9,908 nt of DNA. Source: Firmicutes bacterium UBA3930. Its GTDB lineage: Bacteria > Bacillota > Clostridia > Caldicoprobacterales > Caldicoprobacteraceae. The DNA lies in assembly GCA_002385885.1 (NCBI GenBank), contig DGEI01000027.1, positions 149,250-159,157 on the forward strand, given 5' to 3'. Below are positions 1 through 5,442 of this stretch, one piece after another. Both the position numbers and the translations under genes were made by a program. The stretch's first letter is position 1; each line of letters begins with the position of its first letter. The notes beneath the pieces are model-generated. The model did no database searches and was not told the DNA's origin. It was given only the letters and a program-made list of their open reading frames with translations.

Positions 1-1
1 G

Positions 2-430
2 CTCGAAGGAAAGCCTGCACTGCTTATAGCGGACAGACAGCAGGGTGCTTTGGATAATGTATACATTTGCCAGAAAGATATCCGCGAAGTACAGCTGGCA
101 AAGGCTGCTATTGCAGCCGGTGTGGAAATACTGATGAAGAAAATGGGAGTATCGTATAACGATGTTAAGCATGTGTATCTTGCGGGGGGATTTGGCAGCT
201 ATATCGATTTTGACCATGCGGCAGATATCGGCCTCATCCCCGCCCGGCTGAGATCAAAGATTATTCCCATCGGCAACGGTGCCGGTTCGGGGGCCAGGAT
301 GGCTTTGCTGTCCAGGAAGCATATGGATAATGCCCAGGCTATAAGGGATAGGATCCATTACATTGAACTGTCAGCCCACATTGATTTTCAGAACACATTT
401 GTTGAATATATGATGTTCCAGGACAGATAA
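2..430 (+). CDS. ASKHA-domain (DUF4445, RACo-like) protein, C-terminal part
   Basis: The reading frame is open from the left edge and ends at TAA, giving the last 142 residues of a protein whose start lies outside the window. It resembles the C-terminal ASKHA domain of RACo-type activators, which use ATP and a ferredoxin-like N-terminal domain to reductively reactivate corrinoid (B12) methyltransferase proteins. Visible family signatures are QKDIREVQLAKAAI near the start of the visible part, the glycine-rich nucleotide-binding stretch VYLAGGFGSYID in the middle, GNGAGSGARMAL after it, and a closing FVEYMMF segment. The visible part is soluble and has no membrane segment. A strong terminator follows directly, so it is probably the last gene of its transcript. 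The ferredoxin half cannot be seen, so the exact corrinoid partner is unknown. A TTG at position 50 is internal to the domain and is not a credible start. Confidence 0.85.
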   Translation, partial: LEGKPALLIADRQQGALDNVYICQKDIREVQLAKAAIAAGVEILMKKMGVSYNDVKHVYLAGGFGSYIDFDHAADIGLIPARLRSKIIPIGNGAGSGARMALLSRKHMDNAQAIRDRIHYIELSAHIDFQNTFVEYMMFQDR

Positions 431-431
431 A

Positions 432-470
432 ACAACACCTGCCCCATAAGAGGCAGGTGTTGTGATTTTT
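432..470 (+). terminator. Rho-independent terminator after the ASKHA gene
   Basis: A perfect 12-bp stem (432-443 with 452-463) encloses an 8-base loop and is followed by GA and five T (466-470). It begins 2 bases after the ASKHA stop codon, and its T-run touches the stop codon of the converging fabI gene. On the - strand the same stem is followed only by TTTATC, so it may also stop fabI transcription, but less efficiently. Confidence 0.85.
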
Positions 471-1237
471 CAGCCCAGTATGTGATATCCTCCGTCTACA
501 TGGATAACCTCTCCGGTAATGCCCCTTGATAAGCGGCTAAGCAGAAACAGCGCCGTGTCTCCTACATCTGACTGTTCGATATTACGCCTTAATGGAACTC
601 TGCTTTCATAGCTTTTAAACATATCCATAAAGTTTTTTACACCCCTGGCGGCAATGGTCTTTATTGGTCCTGCAGATATTGCATTAACCCTGATTCCGGA
701 GGGGCCCAGGTCAACCGCCAGGTATCTGACTGAAGCTTCCAGGGCAGCTTTGGCGACGCCCATGACATTGTAGTTGGGAACAGCTCTTTCCCCTCCGAGA
801 TAGGTAAGGGTTACAATACTGCCTCCTTGGGTCATAAGCGGAAGAGCTTCTCTTGCTACTGCCACCAGTGAATAGGCGCTTATGTCCTGGGCAAGCGCAT
901 ATCCGTCACGGGAGGTGTTGTAGTATACTCCTGACAATTCCTCCTTTTTTGCAAAAGCCAGGCTATGTACCACACCATGAAGTGTTCCCGCATCGTTTTT
1001 TATATTTTCAAAAAGACGGGCTATTTCCTCATCCTTTGTTACATCACAGGGATAAGAAAGGGCGCCGGGGATATCCTTGATAAGCTGCCGGACTGATTCC
1101 AGGGTACGTTCCCCCTGGTATGTAAATATAAGATTGGCTCCCGCAGCCATACAGGATTGCGCTATCCCCCAGGCTATGCTCCATTTATTGGCTACGCCCA
1201 TTATAAGTATATTTTTGTCTTTCAAAAGTTTATCCAA
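470..1237 (-). CDS. fabI: Enoyl-[acyl-carrier-protein] reductase FabI
   Basis: FabI catalyses the last step of each elongation cycle of type II fatty acid synthesis, reducing trans-2-enoyl-ACP with NAD(P)H in the cytoplasm. The protein is a short-chain dehydrogenase fold of 255 residues. It shows the nucleotide-binding segment GVANKWSIAWG (14-24), HSLAFA (about 91-96), the paired catalytic tyrosines Tyr146 (LTYLGG) and Tyr156 with Lys163 (YNVMGVAK), SAGPIKT (188-194) and a C-terminal HVDGGYHILG. The FabI-specific Tyr-Tyr-Lys pattern separates it from FabG. I chose the TTG at 1237 because AGAAAGGA (- strand, 1253-1246) lies 8 bases before it and the N-terminus then has the usual FabI length. 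The ATG at 1246, which adds three residues, overlaps the Shine-Dalgarno sequence. The gene is transcribed alone, away from tig and towards the ASKHA gene. Trp19 stands where many FabI have Arg. Confidence 0.95.
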   Translation of the reverse strand: MDKLLKDKNILIMGVANKWSIAWGIAQSCMAAGANLIFTYQGERTLESVRQLIKDIPGALSYPCDVTKDEEIARLFENIKNDAGTLHGVVHSLAFAKKEELSGVYYNTSRDGYALAQDISAYSLVAVAREALPLMTQGGSIVTLTYLGGERAVPNYNVMGVAKAALEASVRYLAVDLGPSGIRVNAISAGPIKTIAARGVKNFMDMFKSYESRVPLRRNIEQSDVGDTALFLLSRLSRGITGEVIHVDGGYHILG

Positions 1238-1245
1238 AATAATCA

Positions 1246-1253
1246 TCCTTTCT
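1246..1253 (-). promoter_or_regulatory. Ribosome binding site of fabI
   Basis: On the - strand AGAAAGGA runs directly into the first candidate ATG (its last A is the A of that ATG). This leaves no spacing for the ATG, but 8 bases for the TTG three codons downstream. This decides for the TTG start. Confidence 0.6.
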
Positions 1254-1305
1254 TCGATATTTCAAACCGGAATCAGCACAGTATTGTTTATGTTATAATT
1301 CTTGG

Positions 1306-1323
1306 GCCGGAAAATATTCCGGC
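1306..1323. repeat. Inverted repeat GCCGGAA-4-TTCCGGC
   Basis: Perfect 7-base arms (1306-1312 and 1317-1323) flank AATA. It lies about 70-85 bases upstream of the fabI start and inside the fabI leader if the proposed promoter is right. No T-run follows on either strand, so it is not a terminator. It could be an operator or a leader hairpin. Confidence 0.6.
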
Positions 1324-1330
1324 ATTGTGC

Positions 1331-1342
1331 TTATCCGGATAA
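1331..1342. repeat. Perfect 12-bp palindrome TTATCCGGATAA
   Basis: The sequence equals its own reverse complement over 12 bases. It lies only 7 bases beyond the GCCGGAA repeat and shares the TCCGG core with it. It lies on the downstream (fabI) side of the candidate fabI -10 box. The position suits a repressor site, but no known operator consensus was recognised. Confidence 0.55.
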
Positions 1343-1358
1343 ATCACGTTTCAAACAT

Positions 1359-1388
1359 ATGATAATCGGTTTATATTAATATTTGCAA
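1359..1388 (-). promoter_or_regulatory. Candidate fabI promoter
   Basis: Read on the - strand, TTGCAA (1388-1383) is followed after 18 bases by TATCAT (1364-1359), a five-of-six match to the sigma-A -10 box. Transcription would start near 1352, giving a leader of about 115 bases before the TTG start that contains both TCCGG palindromes. The -35 box is only partly matched and the surroundings are AT-rich, so this is tentative. Confidence 0.35.
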
Positions 1389-1469
1389 ACTAAATAAAGA
1401 AATTGCTCATGAAAACCAGGTATTGTTGAAGAATACACATAGAAATCACCTTGCGAAAAGACTTAATTT

Positions 1470-1486
1470 GTAGTTTTCAAAACTAC
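1470..1486. repeat. 17-bp palindrome GTAGTTTT-C-AAAACTAC
   Basis: Two perfect 8-base arms flank one central base (1478). There is no T-run after it on either strand, so it is not a terminator. It is centred about 40 bases upstream of the first tig -35 box and about 240 bases upstream of fabI. The size and symmetry are typical of a homodimeric transcription factor site. The regulator is unknown. Confidence 0.55.
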
Positions 1487-1516
1487 GCATAATGCTTTCC
1501 GGCATGGGTTTTTGTA

Positions 1517-1545
1517 TTGCATTAGCGCATCAATTATGCTAGTAT
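1517..1545 (+). promoter_or_regulatory. tig promoter P1 (sigma-A type, extended -10)
   Basis: TTGCAT (1517-1522), a 17-base spacer and TAGTAT (1540-1545), with TGC immediately before the -10 box (the TGn extension). Transcription would start near 1552, giving a leader of about 113 bases before the tig GTG. Confidence 0.6.
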
Positions 1546-1587
1546 AGTTGGCAACGGAATATCATGGATGTAGGATACCAAAAAATA

Positions 1588-1622
1588 TTGGACTTGTCCA
1601 TAACTTGTGTTATAATTATAAT
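1588..1622 (+). promoter_or_regulatory. tig promoter P2, two overlapping sigma-A promoters
   Basis: Two complete promoters are staggered by 6 bases: TTGGAC (1588-1593)-17-TATAAT (1611-1616), with a TGT extension before its -10 box, and TTGTCC (1594-1599)-17-TATAAT (1617-1622). Both -10 boxes are perfect. Start sites would lie near 1623 and 1629, about 35-40 bases before the GTG. They probably drive the tig-clpP-clpX block. Confidence 0.7.
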
Positions 1623-1647
1623 GTTGTGTCCGTAAGTATTATTGAGC

Positions 1648-1655
1648 AAAGGAGG
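1648..1655 (+). promoter_or_regulatory. Ribosome binding site of tig
   Basis: AAAGGAGG ends 9 bases before the GTG at 1665. This selects the GTG as the start of tig over the TTG at 1548, which would lie at or before the transcription start sites. Confidence 0.85.
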
Positions 1656-1664
1656 AGCAAATTA

Positions 1665-3053
1665 GTGAAATCTACAGCTGAAAAAGTAGAAAAAAATAAA
1701 GTTAGGATTGAGATTCAGGTTGATGCTCAGGACTTTGAAAAGGCCATGAACAAATCATATATGAAAAATAAGGGAAAATTCCAGATCCCGGGTTTTAGAA
1801 AGGGAAAAGCCCCTCGTGCCGTTATAGAAAGGTATTATGGTGAAGGGGTATTTTACGAAGATGCGTTTAATGAAATTTTTCCCGAAGCATATACAAAAGC
1901 CATAGAGGAAAACGGTATTGAACCGGTTGATCAGCCCGAACTGGACATCAAGCAGATAGGCGGGGGACAAAACCTTATATTTACTGCTAGTGTAATCGTT
2001 AAACCCGAGGTGGAACTAGGACAGTACAAAAGAATAGAAGTAGAAAAAGCAGAGTATAATGTTACAGATAATGATGTTGAAAAAACTATAAAGACACTGC
2101 AGGAAAGGTATGCCAGATGGAATGCCGTGGAAGACACACCTGTGAAAGAAGGAGATCTGGTTACTCTTGATTTTTCCGGTACTGTTGATGGAAATCCCAT
2201 TGAAGGCGGAAGCGCAGAGAAATATCCTTTGGAGATCGGATCAGGCTCTTTCATTCCCGGTTTTGAGGAACAGATAATTGGACTTAAACCGGGAGACGAG
2301 AAGGAGTTTGCCGTAACATTTCCCGAAGATTATAATAATGAAGAATTAAAAGGCAAGGAAGCTTTGTTTAAGGTAAAGGTACACGAAGTAAAGGAAAAAG
2401 AGCTGCCTGAACTGGATGATGAATTTGCAAAAGATGTAAGCGAATTTGAGACATTTGATGAGTTCAGGGCCAGCATCAAAGAAAGGCTTGAAGATGAAGC
2501 GAAGCGGGAAATTCAAAACCTTATGGAGGCGCAGCTCATCGCAAAGATTTCCGAGTCCGCCGAGGTTGATATTCCGGATGTCATGGTGGAAAGGCAGATT
2601 GATAATATATTGATGGATCTCGAGTTTAGCCTGTATTACCGGGGTATGAATTTACAGAATTATTTGGAGCTAACCAACACATCCATGGAGGATTTTAGGG
2701 CACAATATAGGGAACAGGCATATACTACAGTAAAGAATGCTTTAATTCTCGAGAAGATTGCCCAGACAGAGAACATTGAAGCAACAGAAGAGGACATAGA
2801 AAAGGAATTGGAAGAGCTTGCAAAACAGCGTCAGATAACCGCGGATAAAGCCCGGGAAATGTTCGCTGATAATATGGATAGTATTAAAGACAGAATAAAA
2901 ACACGGAAAACCATAGATTTTCTGATGGAAAATGCAATATTGGTGGAAAAACGGGAGCCGGAGGCCAAAGAAAACGAAACAGAAGAAGGAAATAAGGAAC
3001 AAGAAGTAGAACAAATAGATAATGAACAAACAAAAGCAGAAGATAAGGAATAG
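1665..3053 (+). CDS. tig: Trigger factor, ribosome-associated chaperone
   Basis: Trigger factor binds ribosomal protein L23 at the exit tunnel, shields nascent chains and has peptidyl-prolyl isomerase activity. From the GTG start the protein has 462 residues. The N-terminal ribosome-binding domain carries the signature GFRKGKAPR (43-51). An FKBP-type isomerase domain spans about 160-245 (GDLVTLDFSGTVDG, GSGSFIPGFEEQIIGLKPG). The helical C-terminal substrate-binding domain runs from about 250 to 428. It ends in a highly charged Glu/Lys/Gln-rich tail (about 429-462), roughly 35 residues longer than the Bacillus protein. The start is set by AAAGGAGG 9 bases upstream. It leads a same-strand block with clpP and clpX, a conserved arrangement that couples folding to degradation. 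Oddity: the TAG stop interrupts an acidic stretch that continues in frame. Confidence 0.97.
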   Translation: MKSTAEKVEKNKVRIEIQVDAQDFEKAMNKSYMKNKGKFQIPGFRKGKAPRAVIERYYGEGVFYEDAFNEIFPEAYTKAIEENGIEPVDQPELDIKQIGGGQNLIFTASVIVKPEVELGQYKRIEVEKAEYNVTDNDVEKTIKTLQERYARWNAVEDTPVKEGDLVTLDFSGTVDGNPIEGGSAEKYPLEIGSGSFIPGFEEQIIGLKPGDEKEFAVTFPEDYNNEELKGKEALFKVKVHEVKEKELPELDDEFAKDVSEFETFDEFRASIKERLEDEAKREIQNLMEAQLIAKISESAEVDIPDVMVERQIDNILMDLEFSLYYRGMNLQNYLELTNTSMEDFRAQYREQAYTTVKNALILEKIAQTENIEATEEDIEKELEELAKQRQITADKAREMFADNMDSIKDRIKTRKTIDFLMENAILVEKREPEAKENETEEGNKEQEVEQIDNEQTKAEDKE

Positions 3054-3119
3054 GATGCAGCTGAGAATGAACATGAAGCTGAAAATACGGTCGGGGAACC
3101 CGGTGAGACTGAATGGTAA
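3054..3119 (+). other. In-frame continuation of the tig acidic tail after TAG
   Basis: After the tig TAG the same frame stays open for 21 codons to a TAA at 3117-3119. It encodes DAAENEHEAENTVGEPGETEW, with seven Glu and one Asp, matching the charge style of the tail before the stop. It looks like former (or read-through) coding sequence rather than spacer. It fills most of the gap to clpP, whose ribosome binding site starts 14 bases after the TAA. Confidence 0.5.
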
Positions 3120-3133
3120 GCAAATCAATCAAT

Positions 3134-3140
3134 GAGGAGG
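3134..3140 (+). promoter_or_regulatory. Ribosome binding site of clpP
   Basis: GAGGAGG ends 9 bases before the ATG at 3150. The in-frame ATG at 3132 overlaps the upstream edge of this site and would be untranslatable from it, so 3150 is the start. Confidence 0.85.
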
Positions 3141-3149
3141 TTATGGATC

Positions 3150-3734
3150 ATGAGTTTGATACCTATGGTTGTTGAACAGACTAATCGAGGCGAACGAGCA
3201 TATGACATATACTCGAGGCTCCTTGAGGATAGAATTATATTCCTGGGAGGCGAAATATATGATCAGGTTGCTGATCTGGTAGTTGCTCAGATGCTGTTCC
3301 TTGAAGCTAAGGATCCGGATAAAGATATTCAGCTCTATATTAACAGTCCGGGGGGATCGGTAACTGCCGGCCTGGCTATATATGATACTATGCAGTACAT
3401 TAAGTGTGATGTATCTACTATTTGTATTGGTCTGGCTGCATCTATGGGAGCATTTCTGTTGGCAGCCGGTACCAAAGGGAAGAGATTTGCCCTTCCAAAT
3501 AGTGAGATCATGATTCATCAGCCCATGGGTGGGACCCGGGGGCCTGCATCTGATATCAAAATTCATGCTGAGCAGATACTGAAGATAAAGAAGCGTCTCA
3601 ATGAAATACTATCGGAGAGAACGGGTCAGCCTCTGGAAAAGGTAGAAAGGGATACTGACCGTGACTTCTTTATGTCGGCTGAGGAAGCCAGGAAGTACGG
3701 TATAGTTGACGAAGTGATTGTTTCACGCAAATAG
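3150..3734 (+). CDS. clpP: ATP-dependent Clp protease proteolytic subunit ClpP
   Basis: ClpP forms the barrel-shaped serine peptidase chamber that degrades proteins fed to it by Clp unfoldases such as ClpX. At 194 residues it has the usual length and no long propeptide. The catalytic triad is visible at the standard positions: Ser98 (AASMGAF), His123 (MIHQPMGG) and Asp172 (DTDRDFFMS). NSPGGS (65-70) marks the oxyanion region. The N-terminus MSLIPMVVEQTNRGERAYDI is typical of Firmicutes ClpP. The start is fixed by GAGGAGG 9 bases upstream. It follows tig by 96 bases and precedes clpX by 18, and no terminator is visible on either side, so cotranscription is likely. Confidence 0.98.
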   Translation: MSLIPMVVEQTNRGERAYDIYSRLLEDRIIFLGGEIYDQVADLVVAQMLFLEAKDPDKDIQLYINSPGGSVTAGLAIYDTMQYIKCDVSTICIGLAASMGAFLLAAGTKGKRFALPNSEIMIHQPMGGTRGPASDIKIHAEQILKIKKRLNEILSERTGQPLEKVERDTDRDFFMSAEEARKYGIVDEVIVSRK

Positions 3735-3752
3735 CGGTTAAGAGGTGAAAAA

Positions 3753-5039
3753 ATGGCAAGATATGATGATAAAAAACAGTTGAAATGTTCATTCTGCGGA
3801 AAAACCCAGGAACAGGTGCGGCGTTTGGTGGCCGGACCCGGGGTTTATATCTGCGATGAATGTATAGAGTTATGTCAGGAGATTATAGAAGAAGAGTTTG
3901 AAGATGCTTCTGAATTTGATTTGCGGGATATTCCAAAGCCGCAGGAGATATATACAATACTCAATCAATATGTTATTGGCCAGGACAGGGCAAAAAAATC
4001 TCTTGCTGTAGCAGTGTACAACCATTATAAACGTATAAACAGCGACATAAAAAATGACGGAATTGAACTGCAAAAAAGTAATATAGTTATGTTAGGGCCT
4101 ACAGGATGCGGCAAAACTCTCCTCGCCCAGACCCTGGCAAAGATATTGAACGTTCCATTTGCAATAGCAGATGCAACTTCATTGACAGAAGCCGGATACG
4201 TAGGCGAAGATGTGGAAAACATCCTTTTAAAGCTTATTCAGGCTGCTGATTACGATGTGGAAAAAGCTGAAAAAGGGATTATATACATTGATGAAATAGA
4301 TAAAATAGCCAGGAAATCTGAAAATCCTTCCATAACCCGTGATGTATCGGGTGAAGGAGTCCAGCAGGCCCTCCTGAAGATCCTTGAGGGTACGGTTGCC
4401 AGCGTTCCGCCTCAGGGTGGGCGCAAGCATCCCCATCAGGAGTTTATTCAGATAGATACCACCAACATTCTGTTTATATGCGGCGGCGCTTTTGAGGGCA
4501 TACACAAGATAATACAGAACCGGATTGGCAAAAAATCTCTGGGCTTTGGAGCCGAGATACGAAGCAAAGCGGAGGATGATCCTGCGGAACTGCTCAGACA
4601 TATACTTCCGGAAGACTTGCTGAAGTATGGTTTGATTCCTGAGTTTGTAGGGCGTCTTCCCATCATAGTCACCCTGCATGCCCTAAATGAAGATGCTCTG
4701 GTACAGATACTGACCGGGCCCAAGAACGCACTGGTCAAGCAGTATCAGAAGCTGTTTGAAATGGATGACGTAGCTCTGGAGTTTGAGGAGGAGGCTTTGC
4801 GTGTAATAGCGCAGAAAGCAATAGAACGCAAGACAGGTGCACGGGGCTTGAAAGCTATACTGGAAGATATCATGCTCAACGTAATGTTTGACATACCGTC
4901 CCGGACTGACATAGAAAAATGCATCATTACCAAGGACACAATATTAAACGGAAGCGATCCCATACTCATTATATCGGATGGACAGCGGGCCCGTAAGGCA
5001 AGCAAGAAACACAGGGAAAAACGGGAATCGGTATCATAA
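3753..5039 (+). CDS. clpX: ATP-dependent Clp protease ATP-binding subunit ClpX
   Basis: ClpX is a hexameric AAA+ unfoldase that recognises tagged or misfolded proteins and threads them into ClpP. The 428 residues show the N-terminal zinc-binding domain with Cys12, Cys15, Cys34 and Cys37. The Walker A motif is GPTGCGKT (115-122), the pore loop GYVGED (149-154), Walker B IIYIDEID (176-183), the RKH loop GRKH (223-226) and the Arg-finger region EFVGRLP (297-303). Sensor 2 is GARGL (362-366). The ClpP-docking loop reads LGF (263-265), a conservative variant of IGF. Gly322 in LTGPKNAL stands where relatives usually have Glu or Lys. AGAGGTG a few bases before the ATG serves as ribosome binding site. 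It is last in the tig-clpP-clpX block, with a terminator 114 bases downstream. Confidence 0.98.
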   Translation: MARYDDKKQLKCSFCGKTQEQVRRLVAGPGVYICDECIELCQEIIEEEFEDASEFDLRDIPKPQEIYTILNQYVIGQDRAKKSLAVAVYNHYKRINSDIKNDGIELQKSNIVMLGPTGCGKTLLAQTLAKILNVPFAIADATSLTEAGYVGEDVENILLKLIQAADYDVEKAEKGIIYIDEIDKIARKSENPSITRDVSGEGVQQALLKILEGTVASVPPQGGRKHPHQEFIQIDTTNILFICGGAFEGIHKIIQNRIGKKSLGFGAEIRSKAEDDPAELLRHILPEDLLKYGLIPEFVGRLPIIVTLHALNEDALVQILTGPKNALVKQYQKLFEMDDVALEFEEEALRVIAQKAIERKTGARGLKAILEDIMLNVMFDIPSRTDIEKCIITKDTILNGSDPILIISDGQRARKASKKHREKRESVS

Positions 5040-5153
5040 AAAATGTATTCCAGGCAAAAATGTACAGCCAAATGATACCATGTTCTGATAAAATGAGCAG
5101 CTAATGGGAAGGACACAAACGGTCTTCGCATAGAAATTTATTGTCCCTGACAG

Positions 5154-5192
5154 AACCGGCATAGCCGCAATTCACGGCTATGCCGGTTTTTT
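5154..5192 (+). terminator. Rho-independent terminator of the tig-clpP-clpX block
   Basis: A perfect 14-bp stem (5154-5167 with 5175-5188), rich in GC, with a 7-base loop and a run of six T (5187-5192). It is the strongest terminator in the window and separates the Clp block from lonB. Confidence 0.9.
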
Positions 5193-5323
5193 GCCGTTGT
5201 TTCTTATCCGGTCCTTTTCAGTCTCTCATATATTTTTTCATAGATAAGGAAGTGGACTTCTAACATATACCTTCATTGTATTAAATCTCAAACAAACAAT
5301 TTGCTGACTCTTTCTGCAGCAGC

Positions 5324-5354
5324 TTCGGATAAAAATCATTCAATTACATATACT
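5324..5354 (+). promoter_or_regulatory. Weak candidate promoter for lonB
   Basis: TATACT (5349-5354) is a good -10 box, but the best -35 match, TTCGGA (5324-5329), is poor and the spacer is 19 bases. The leader would be about 80 bases. The strong terminator upstream implies that lonB needs a promoter somewhere in this gap. This is only the best visible guess. Confidence 0.2.
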
Positions 5355-5427
5355 ACTAATCAGGAAATCGCCGTATCGAAAAAAGGTAAAAAGGATTGAT
5401 ACCGGAATTTTTGGATGCAGCTGAATG

Positions 5428-5435
5428 AAAGGGGG
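5428..5435 (+). promoter_or_regulatory. Ribosome binding site of lonB
   Basis: AAAGGGGG ends 7 bases before the TTG at 5443. The in-frame ATG at 5425 directly precedes and overlaps no usable site of its own, so TTG is the likelier start. Confidence 0.65.
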
Positions 5436-5442
5436 CAATTGT

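Larger units (their letters stand above)
1238..1664. other. Divergent regulatory region between fabI and tig
   Basis: No credible gene lies in these roughly 430 bases. An open frame running from 1548 into tig exists, but its first 39 codons cover the tig promoters and ribosome binding site and are not translated. The region holds a candidate fabI promoter, a hairpin and two perfect palindromes, and tandem tig promoters, all listed separately. I see no CIRCE element (TTAGCACTC-9-GAGTGCTAA) and no CtsR heptad repeat (GGTCAAA type), so these common Gram-positive heat-shock repressors are not evident here. Confidence 0.7.
5040..5442 (+). other. Intergenic region between clpX and lonB
   Basis: About 400 bases hold no convincing gene. 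The first part is a clpX trailer ending in the terminator at 5154-5192. The remaining roughly 230 bases are AT-rich, with a weak candidate lonB promoter and the lonB ribosome binding site. I saw no CIRCE or CtsR site and no clear sigma-F promoter, which controls lonB in Bacillus subtilis. Confidence 0.6.

Noticed and set aside
1294..1299. TATAAT on the + strand as a promoter
   Set aside because: There is no -35-like hexamer at 16-19 bases upstream, and no + strand gene follows until the tig promoters.
853..1342. Open frames on the + strand across fabI and its leader
   Set aside because: They are shadows of fabI. They lack ribosome binding sites and their products show no protein-like pattern.
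1548..1664. N-terminal extension of tig by 39 codons from a TTG at 1548
   Set aside because: The stretch contains the P2 promoters and the AAAGGAGG site, has no ribosome binding site of its own, and the extra residues do not resemble a trigger factor N-terminus. The GTG at 1665 fits the family.
2742..3132. Long - strand frames opposite the tig 3' end, rich in Phe and Leu
   Set aside because: The Phe/Leu-rich composition is what the complement of Glu/Lys codons (GAA, AAA) gives. They are antisense artefacts of the charged tail, not membrane proteins.
3132..3149. Upstream ATG start of clpP at 3132
   Set aside because: It overlaps the region of the GAGGAGG site that serves the ATG at 3150, and the ClpP length and catalytic numbering fit 3150.
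5320..5340. GGATAAAAAT as a sigma-F -10 element before lonB
   Set aside because: The conserved T falls one base out of place and no GYATA-type -35 sits about 15-16 bases upstream.
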